Positions 34,529 through 40,118 of a stretch of 40,118 nt of DNA are shown piece after piece. The notes below the pieces were generated by a model, which saw only the letters and a list, made by a program, of their open reading frames with translations, ran no database searches and had not been told where the DNA came from. The DNA comes from Porphyromonadaceae bacterium UBA7176 (GTDB taxonomy: Bacteria > Bacteroidota > Bacteroidia > Bacteroidales > Muribaculaceae), in NCBI GenBank assembly GCA_002491245.1, contig DKVO01000014.1, positions 1 to 40,118 of the forward strand, given 5' to 3'. Every line of letters begins with the position of its first letter. The stretch's first letter is position 1. The position numbers were made by a program, and so were the translations under genes.

Positions 34529-36304
34529 ATGAAGAAATTTTTACTTCTGGGGCTTATGCTCAGCACAATACCTATGGTATCGTCGGCTACGCCCAAAACT
34601 TTCGGCTACAACGTAATCGGAACTTACGACAACACCAGTTACGACGTGCCCAATTACTTCGTGCAATTATCTGACAGCGAAAGCGCCAAATACGATCCGC
34701 GCAAAGGTGAGATAACAATAAACACCGGCTATGTGCTCCAGCTCGACATGTACAACACGGCCACCGACCCGATTGCCCTGCAGCCCGGAACATATACCGC
34801 CTCGTCGGACAACACCGCCGGTACTTACGACCCCGACTACAGCATGCTGCGCTATTATGAAAACGGCAAGCAGAAAGGCGGAGATTCAAGCCTCACCTCT
34901 CCCATCACCGTGACACTCGATGCCAACGGCACATACACCGTGACCACCACTGCCGACGACCCTGCCGGCAACGGACAACTCGAGATCACCTATACCGGTC
35001 TCATGCCCTTCAACAACAGCAAGGACAAGCCCTCGTCGTTTGTCCACCTCCGCAAAGACATCGATGTAACACTCGACAAGGGCGGCATAGCCTTCTATCA
35101 GGGCACAAGCGATTTATCAAACAACGGCGTGACATACATCAACCTCTATTCGGGTAAATTCAACGACGGTGGCGGAATGGTAGAAGATGGCGTCAACCTG
35201 GCCATGATGGTAGCCCATAAGCGCTTTGCCAAAAAGAGCCAGTTCGACGTAATCCCCGGCACATACACATCGTCGACCAAATTAGACCGCGACACATGGT
35301 ATCCGTGCCGCGAAATAGAATACTCACTCGGCAACGAAAGCATCGCTATGCCTTTCGGCTCATTTATCCGTATCCGCAGCAACGGCGAGTATGTATACGG
35401 CTATCTCAAGACCGGTACATTCACCATCGAGAAAGACGGCAACGGAAATGTGAAAGGCACCCTCGACGCCTACACCGACCTTGGCTACCATGTGACCGCC
35501 ACTTTCAACGGCCCGATGGCTCTCGACGCAAGCAACGCATCGTTCAAGACTGGTAACTCGAACCTCATCGACGATGTCGACCTCGACTTCTCCAAAATTG
35601 AAAAAGGCTACATCAACCACGAAGGCCTCAAAGGCGGCTGCCGCACATTTGTAGTTGACCTCGGCTCGTGGAACGACGAGAGCATCGCCCGTGGCGGCGA
35701 CATGATGCGTCTCGAGTTCCTTGCCCCGACAAACACATCGGTCCTCAAACCGGGCCTCTACACCGTAGTACCCCAGCGCTGGAACAGCAATGAACTTCTG
35801 GCCGGCGGCACATACGAACCCATGAGCCTCAACAAAGGCTACTTCAACGGCCAGGGCCTCCAGATCGGCACGCGCTATGCCCACAATGAGGATGGCCGCA
35901 ACTGGGTATGGGACTTTGTCGCTCCGATAGAATCGGGTACAGTCAAAGTCGACACCGAAGACTACAAGACCTACCACTTCGAAATCAAGCTCGTCGATGA
36001 TATCGGCTTCGAAGTACGCGGCGAATGGAACAAGCCCCTCGAATACCTCTACGATGCCGAGAACCTCGACAAAGAGCTTTCGGGCATCACAACACCGACC
36101 GGTGCTGCCGACGTCAAGGTAGTGCTCGAAGGCCGCAACATCGTGGTACTCAACGGAGGCAACGCTGCCATCACCCTCTACGACCTCAACGGCCGCACTG
36201 TAGCTACAGGCAATGCAGCCGAAGTACTTGACGCATCGGCTTTCGGCGCTGGCATCTACGTACTCACCATCAACAATCAGTCAATCAAAATAGCTCTCAA
36301 ATAA
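34529..36304 (+). CDS. Exported three-repeat beta protein with T9SS-type C-terminal sorting tail
   Basis: This 591-residue protein has a signal peptide (MKKFLLLGLMLSTIPMVSSA). The body contains three diverged repeats of about 155-170 residues, each with a PGTYT-like turn (86-90, 243-247, and PGLYT 408-412) and each closing in a strand with a G-P or K-P (TYTGLMPF 154-161, TATFNGPMAL 323-332, VRGEWNKPLEY 496-506). The last 65 residues (VVLEGRNIVVLNGGNAAITL, LYDLNGRTVA, GAGIYVLTINNQSIKIAL) look like a type A T9SS sorting domain, which directs export across the outer membrane and is normally cleaved. The next gene starts 1 bp after the stop. The repeat family is not recognised. Possible roles are adhesion or substrate binding on the cell surface, but nothing proves this. 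Confidence 0.8.
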   Translation: MKKFLLLGLMLSTIPMVSSATPKTFGYNVIGTYDNTSYDVPNYFVQLSDSESAKYDPRKGEITINTGYVLQLDMYNTATDPIALQPGTYTASSDNTAGTYDPDYSMLRYYENGKQKGGDSSLTSPITVTLDANGTYTVTTTADDPAGNGQLEITYTGLMPFNNSKDKPSSFVHLRKDIDVTLDKGGIAFYQGTSDLSNNGVTYINLYSGKFNDGGGMVEDGVNLAMMVAHKRFAKKSQFDVIPGTYTSSTKLDRDTWYPCREIEYSLGNESIAMPFGSFIRIRSNGEYVYGYLKTGTFTIEKDGNGNVKGTLDAYTDLGYHVTATFNGPMALDASNASFKTGNSNLIDDVDLDFSKIEKGYINHEGLKGGCRTFVVDLGSWNDESIARGGDMMRLEFLAPTNTSVLKPGLYTVVPQRWNSNELLAGGTYEPMSLNKGYFNGQGLQIGTRYAHNEDGRNWVWDFVAPIESGTVKVDTEDYKTYHFEIKLVDDIGFEVRGEWNKPLEYLYDAENLDKELSGITTPTGAADVKVVLEGRNIVVLNGGNAAITLYDLNGRTVATGNAAEVLDASAFGAGIYVLTINNQSIKIALK

Positions 36305-36305
36305 T

Positions 36306-37343
36306 ATGAAAAAGACATTTATCGCAGCGCTTGCGGCAACGACCGCCCTCTGCGCCTCAGCATATACCGAAGAAACCGAAACCATGACCGTCCAACTCAA
36401 AGACGGTGCTCAGGTAGAATATAACGTGGCCGACATCGAGCGTGTGAACTTCGGCATGAAGCAGACCACCGTATATCTCGACGTGACCGAACCGACAGGC
36501 GAGAAAAACTTCCGCAGCGAAAGCTCTATCTCGGTCTTCCGCTATCTTCCGGCCGACAACGACCAGCAGATCGAGTTCTTCTTCGGCACCGCCACTGATG
36601 CAGCCGACTTCGCCGGCCTCGGAGAAGGCACTTATATGTTCCGCATCACCGGCACACAATCATCGCTCTACAACGGCGAGGTTTCGCTCACCGATGGTGC
36701 TGTGAGCGTCGTGGCTTATGAGTTTGCCGAGGGAGAAATCGTAGCTACCCTCGATCAGCTTACAGCCGGCACTCTCACCAGCAGCCGCGACACCAAGAAA
36801 GGCACAGTCACCCTCGAGCTCGACGCCACCTTCGCCGACGGCACCGCTGTACGCGCCGAATACACCGGCAAACCGACCGATATCGAGTCGCTCGACGCCC
36901 TCTTCCCCCCAGCCCAACTCTCGAATGAGCTTAAGTACTACGGATATAGCGGAGATCTGTCGATTTCAACAGTCGTGACCAGCGTGACAAAGAAAACCCT
37001 TAGCAGCGGTTGGGTCAAATACACTTTCAACCTTGAGAATGAAAACATCGACCAGACCTACATCGAAATAGACCCGAGCCTGATTGGTCAGGTCCTTAAC
37101 TTTGCAACACTTGAGACTCAAGCGCTGAACTTCTGCTATAACAGAGCTATCCAGCTTTCCGGTCCCAACGACATGTATCGTCAGCAAGGAGTCGAAGGCA
37201 CATTCCAAATAATTGACAACGGCGACGGCAATGTCACCATCTCGGTCAATGTAACGAACAAGTATAAAAACATGTGGGGAAGCGGCACAACTGGCACTCC
37301 CGAACGCGTTGAGATTTACTACAACGGTACTTTAGCTGAATAA
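36306..37343 (+). CDS. Exported protein sharing the repeat of its upstream neighbour, no sorting tail
   Basis: This 345-residue protein has a signal peptide (MKKTFIAALAATTALCASAY). Residues 27-50 (MTVQLKDGAQVEYNVADIERVNFG) form a short leader module also seen in the small protein at 39580-40071. Residues 55-195 look like one copy of the upstream protein's repeat: GEGTYMFRITG, later TAGTLTSSRDTKKG, closing in VRAEYTGKPTD. The rest (about 205-345) is a further beta-rich segment (WVKYTFNLENENID, GTFQIIDNGDGNVTISVNVT). There is no T9SS tail, so it may stay in the periplasm or depend on a partner. It lies 1 bp after the previous gene and 17 bp before the protease ATG. Confidence 0.75.
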   Translation: MKKTFIAALAATTALCASAYTEETETMTVQLKDGAQVEYNVADIERVNFGMKQTTVYLDVTEPTGEKNFRSESSISVFRYLPADNDQQIEFFFGTATDAADFAGLGEGTYMFRITGTQSSLYNGEVSLTDGAVSVVAYEFAEGEIVATLDQLTAGTLTSSRDTKKGTVTLELDATFADGTAVRAEYTGKPTDIESLDALFPPAQLSNELKYYGYSGDLSISTVVTSVTKKTLSSGWVKYTFNLENENIDQTYIEIDPSLIGQVLNFATLETQALNFCYNRAIQLSGPNDMYRQQGVEGTFQIIDNGDGNVTISVNVTNKYKNMWGSGTTGTPERVEIYYNGTLAE

Positions 37344-37360
37344 CCTATAGATCCGTGAAA

Positions 37361-39556
37361 ATGCGATTTGTAAAATATCTTATAATTCTGGCCGCAGGCT
37401 TCCTTACAACGGAGGCCTACGGTCAGGTGCTCGCACCCAACGCCGAAGTACTTCTGGCAAAAAAGAAAGCCGGACAGAAACGGGTAAGGGCTAACGCTAA
37501 AGCGGCATCGGCCGTATCGGCCGACAGCGTGGGTGCTTTTATCTACGTTGACCACGCCGGGGTGCTCACCGAACTCGAACAGCTCGGCATAAAGCTGCGC
37601 TACGACTACGGCGACTATGCTACCGCCACCATACCCGTCGACCGCCTCGAGGCAGCCGGCCGCACCGAGGGCGTGAAATATATCTCGCTCGGCAACGACG
37701 TGAACCTGCTCAACGACTATGCACGCGAACACACCAAGGTAGACGATGTACACATAAATACCGACAACCAGCTGCCCCGGCCCTATACGGGAAAGGGTAT
37801 CGTTGTCGGCATCATCGATACCGGCGTTGAATACGGCCACCTCGCCTTCCGCAACAGCGACGGCACCGGCCTGCGCATCAAGGCTGTGTGGAACCAGATG
37901 TCGAACAGCGGCACCGCTCCCGAGAAATTCGGATACGGCAAGGAGCTCACCACGCCCGAGGAGATCCTCAAAGACGTGTACGACACCGCCGGAGAGTTCC
38001 ACGGCAGCCACACGATGGGCATCGCCACCGGCGCCGACCAAACCAACAAATACTATGGCATGGCTCCCGAAGCCGACATAGTGTTTGTAAGCTTCAAGAA
38101 CGATGACTCATGCATAGCCGACGGCATCCAGTATATCTTCGACTATGCCGACGAAGTGGGCAAACCGTGCGTTGTCAACATGAGTCTTGGCCAGCACACA
38201 GGGCCTCATAACGGCACTTCGATCCTCGACCGCCATATAGACTCGCTCACAGGCCCCGGACGTATAATTGTGGGTTCGTGCGGCAATGAAGGCGAATACC
38301 GTCTCCACGCCACCGAAACTTTCACGGAGACCGATACCCAGCTCAAGACGATGCTGACTTTCGCCGAAGGTGTGACCCACAAGTACCACTACCTCGATAT
38401 CTGGGGTACGCCTGGCACCGACTTCAAGGTGCAGATATGCGCGGCGCAGGCACTCAAAGGCAATATCACCTACCGCTGTCCAAAGATATGCGACACCGCC
38501 GACCCCGGCAAGACTGTGATAGCAGCTTTCTACATCGATGAAGCCGGTGTAGAAGGTACGGTAGTGATGAAGAGCGAGCGAAATCCGCTCAACGGTCAGC
38601 CGCACGTCAATGTCGAATGCACGATCGAGGGCATAGGCACCGGATATATCCCCGGCATCATCATCGACGGCGAGGCCGGCCAGCGTATCGACATGTGGAA
38701 CTACAGCGGCCATGAATTCTCGTCGAACGGCAAAAAGGGATGGACCAACGGTACCAACTCGGGTACTGTCGGCGAAATCGGCGGAACGGCATTCTCGATC
38801 ATCACCGTCGGGTCATACGACTCTCGCGACATAATCCCCTGGACCAGCGGTGGGTACTCGCTATGGTCGGAAGGCCCTTATGCTTATGATCCCGACAAGC
38901 GCTCTGTCTTCTCGAGCTGTGGCCCGACTGTCGACGGCCGTACCGTACCTTCGGTCCTCGCCCCCGGCAGCCCGGTGATATCGGCGATCAACCGCCATTA
39001 CTTCGAAGGGTATGGCATAGATCTGTACACGAATACCAGCGGTGCGTCGACCAACTCCGACGGCGTGAAATCGTACTATGGCTACAATGTCGGCACATCG
39101 ATGTCGGCACCGGTGATGACCGGCGTCGTGGCACTCATGCTCGAGGCCTATCCCGAAATCACTCCTGATCAAATCAAGGAGATACTCGCCAAAACCTCTT
39201 TCACTAACGGCTACATGGGCACCCTGCCAAACAATGAGTATGGCAACGGACGCCTAAATGCTCTCGGCTGCATGAAAGAAGCTGTGGCCCTCGCCGGCAG
39301 CTCGTCGATAAGCGACGTTACAAGCGACGCATCCACGCCCAGAGCATGGAAAGAGGGCGAAAATCTGATGATAGCCTTGCCCGGCGATCACGAAGGCTGC
39401 ACGGCAACCGTCTACAACGTGACGGGCCAGGCTGTGGCCGATGTCGTGCTCGACGCCAACATCACTACCCTCGACTGCTCTTCGTGGGCCAAGGGCGTTT
39501 ATATAGTCACCGTGACCGGCGACAAGCTCCGCGAAAGCGTGAAAGTCGCTATCTGA
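37361..39556 (+). CDS. Secreted S8 family subtilisin-like serine protease with T9SS-type tail
   Basis: Starting at ATG 37361 (GTG 37355 is possible), this is a 731-residue protein with a signal peptide ending near TEAYGQ. The catalytic triad is visible: D153 in VVGIIDTGVEYGH, H214 in FHGSHTMG, S580 in YNVGTSMSAPVMTGVV, with the oxyanion Asn in GSCGNEGEY. About 350 residues between His and Ser contain an inserted beta domain, making it a large-insert S8 protease. An N-terminal segment (about 20-120, GVLTELEQLGIKLRYDYGDYA) resembles an inhibitor-like propeptide. The last 75 residues (NLMIALPGDHEGCTATVYNV, WAKGVYIVTVTGDKLRESV) form a T9SS sorting-like tail. Substrate unknown; it may process neighbours in its cluster. 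Confidence 0.92.
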   Translation: MRFVKYLIILAAGFLTTEAYGQVLAPNAEVLLAKKKAGQKRVRANAKAASAVSADSVGAFIYVDHAGVLTELEQLGIKLRYDYGDYATATIPVDRLEAAGRTEGVKYISLGNDVNLLNDYAREHTKVDDVHINTDNQLPRPYTGKGIVVGIIDTGVEYGHLAFRNSDGTGLRIKAVWNQMSNSGTAPEKFGYGKELTTPEEILKDVYDTAGEFHGSHTMGIATGADQTNKYYGMAPEADIVFVSFKNDDSCIADGIQYIFDYADEVGKPCVVNMSLGQHTGPHNGTSILDRHIDSLTGPGRIIVGSCGNEGEYRLHATETFTETDTQLKTMLTFAEGVTHKYHYLDIWGTPGTDFKVQICAAQALKGNITYRCPKICDTADPGKTVIAAFYIDEAGVEGTVVMKSERNPLNGQPHVNVECTIEGIGTGYIPGIIIDGEAGQRIDMWNYSGHEFSSNGKKGWTNGTNSGTVGEIGGTAFSIITVGSYDSRDIIPWTSGGYSLWSEGPYAYDPDKRSVFSSCGPTVDGRTVPSVLAPGSPVISAINRHYFEGYGIDLYTNTSGASTNSDGVKSYYGYNVGTSMSAPVMTGVVALMLEAYPEITPDQIKEILAKTSFTNGYMGTLPNNEYGNGRLNALGCMKEAVALAGSSSISDVTSDASTPRAWKEGENLMIALPGDHEGCTATVYNVTGQAVADVVLDANITTLDCSSWAKGVYIVTVTGDKLRESVKVAI

Positions 39557-39579
39557 CGTCACTTTAAAACATCAAAGTC

Positions 39580-40071
39580 ATGAAATTTAAAAGAACAATA
39601 ATAAGCCTCTTCGCAGCAGCCGCTCTTTCGTCGGCAGCTGTGGCACAGGAACCGGCCTCGACACTGTTGGTGAACTTCCACAACGGAGAAGTGGCGCGGT
39701 ATATCCTATCCGACACACCTGTCGTGACCTTCGAGGGCGACAACCTTGTGGTGACGTCGGAAAAGGCACAAGGCACACACGCACGTGCCGATGTATCGCA
39801 TTTCGAATTCAAGAAAGAAGACATACCCACCGGTATCGTCGCTCCCGGAACCAACGGAGCAGACTTCACATTTGTCTACACCGACAACAATACAGTGACC
39901 GTAAGCTCTGCCAGCCTACGATATGTCGACCTCTACACGGCAGCAGGCGTGAAAGTGGCTACAGCCTATGCCGCCGACGGCACCGCGACACTCGACCTCT
40001 CGGGGGTTGCCGCAGGTGTGTACGTCGTGAGTCCCGACTGCCACAACGCCGTCAAGATCGTCAAGAAATAA
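39580..40071 (+). CDS. Small exported protein made of a leader module and a T9SS-type sorting tail
   Basis: This 163-residue protein has a signal peptide ending at SSAAVAQ. Residues 27-52 (STLLVNFHNGEVARYILSD) match the leader module of the protein at 36306-37343. The rest is almost entirely a sorting-like tail (TDNNTVTVSSASLRYVDLYT, LDLSGVAAGVYVVSPDCHNA, ending VKIVKK). There is no room for a catalytic domain, so its passenger is either the short leader module or nothing. It lies 23 bp after the protease stop and is the last gene before a hairpin. Function unknown; it could be a surface anchor, inhibitor or decoy. Confidence 0.78.
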   Translation: MKFKRTIISLFAAAALSSAAVAQEPASTLLVNFHNGEVARYILSDTPVVTFEGDNLVVTSEKAQGTHARADVSHFEFKKEDIPTGIVAPGTNGADFTFVYTDNNTVTVSSASLRYVDLYTAAGVKVATAYAADGTATLDLSGVAAGVYVVSPDCHNAVKIVKK

Positions 40072-40096
40072 ACCTGACACCTATAACCTTGAGTGC

Positions 40097-40118
40097 CGCT
40101 GCGACGGATGTCGCAGCG
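40097..40118 (+). terminator. Perfect hairpin at the right edge, likely terminator of the exported-protein cluster
   Basis: CGCTGCGAC (40097-40105) and GTCGCAGCG (40110-40118) form a perfect 9-bp stem around the loop GGAT. It lies 26 bp after the last stop. The sequence that would show a T-run is cut off by the window end. Confidence 0.65.

Overview
The window looks like chromosomal DNA of a Bacteroidales bacterium of moderate to high GC, possibly a Muribaculaceae-type gut organism (the family is inference). The signs are promoters matching the Bacteroidota -7 box TAnnTTTG, several exported proteins ending in type IX secretion (T9SS) sorting-domain-like tails, a DcaP-like porin, a TlpA-type thioredoxin protein and a fused KorA. 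I see no rRNA, tRNA, CRISPR array or insertion sequence, and no gene-free gap over 300 bp.

Left end (1-8109, minus strand): a Rhs polymorphic-toxin locus. In transcription order it holds a secreted accessory protein, a 2117-residue secreted Rhs protein ending in a putative PD-(D/E)xK nuclease tip, an AT-rich putative immunity gene, and a second partial Rhs core fragment running off the window. The fragment duplicates 186 bp of the main core, so recombination could swap toxin tips.

Middle (8298-23146): housekeeping and envelope genes. On the plus strand are a small outer-membrane protein, tsaD and a cinA-type gene. On the minus strand are a yqeY-serS-tilS operon, a nucleotidyltransferase-tgt-LptF/G-type permease operon, a DcaP-like porin, a secreted M16 peptidase and a GH53 endo-galactanase lipoprotein. 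tgt lacks the usual zinc cysteines, and a hairpin-rich intergenic segment lies at 17452-17704.

Right-centre (23197-34242, plus strand): ruvX-def-ettA, korA-korB, xerD-hpf, a TlpA-like thioredoxin protein, an HU-like protein with rmuC, a HigB/HigA-type toxin-antitoxin pair and a flavodoxin. Many genes overlap by 4 nt or lie a few nt apart, which indicates operons.

Right end (34243-40118, plus strand): a compact four-gene block of exported proteins. It contains a three-repeat protein with a sorting tail, a protein sharing the repeat but lacking the tail, an S8 subtilisin-like protease with a tail, and a tiny protein that is little more than a leader module plus a tail. It is preceded by an AT-rich leader with a run of nine G and followed by a perfect hairpin at the window edge. 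This block and the Rhs cassette array are the best candidates for unusual biology here.
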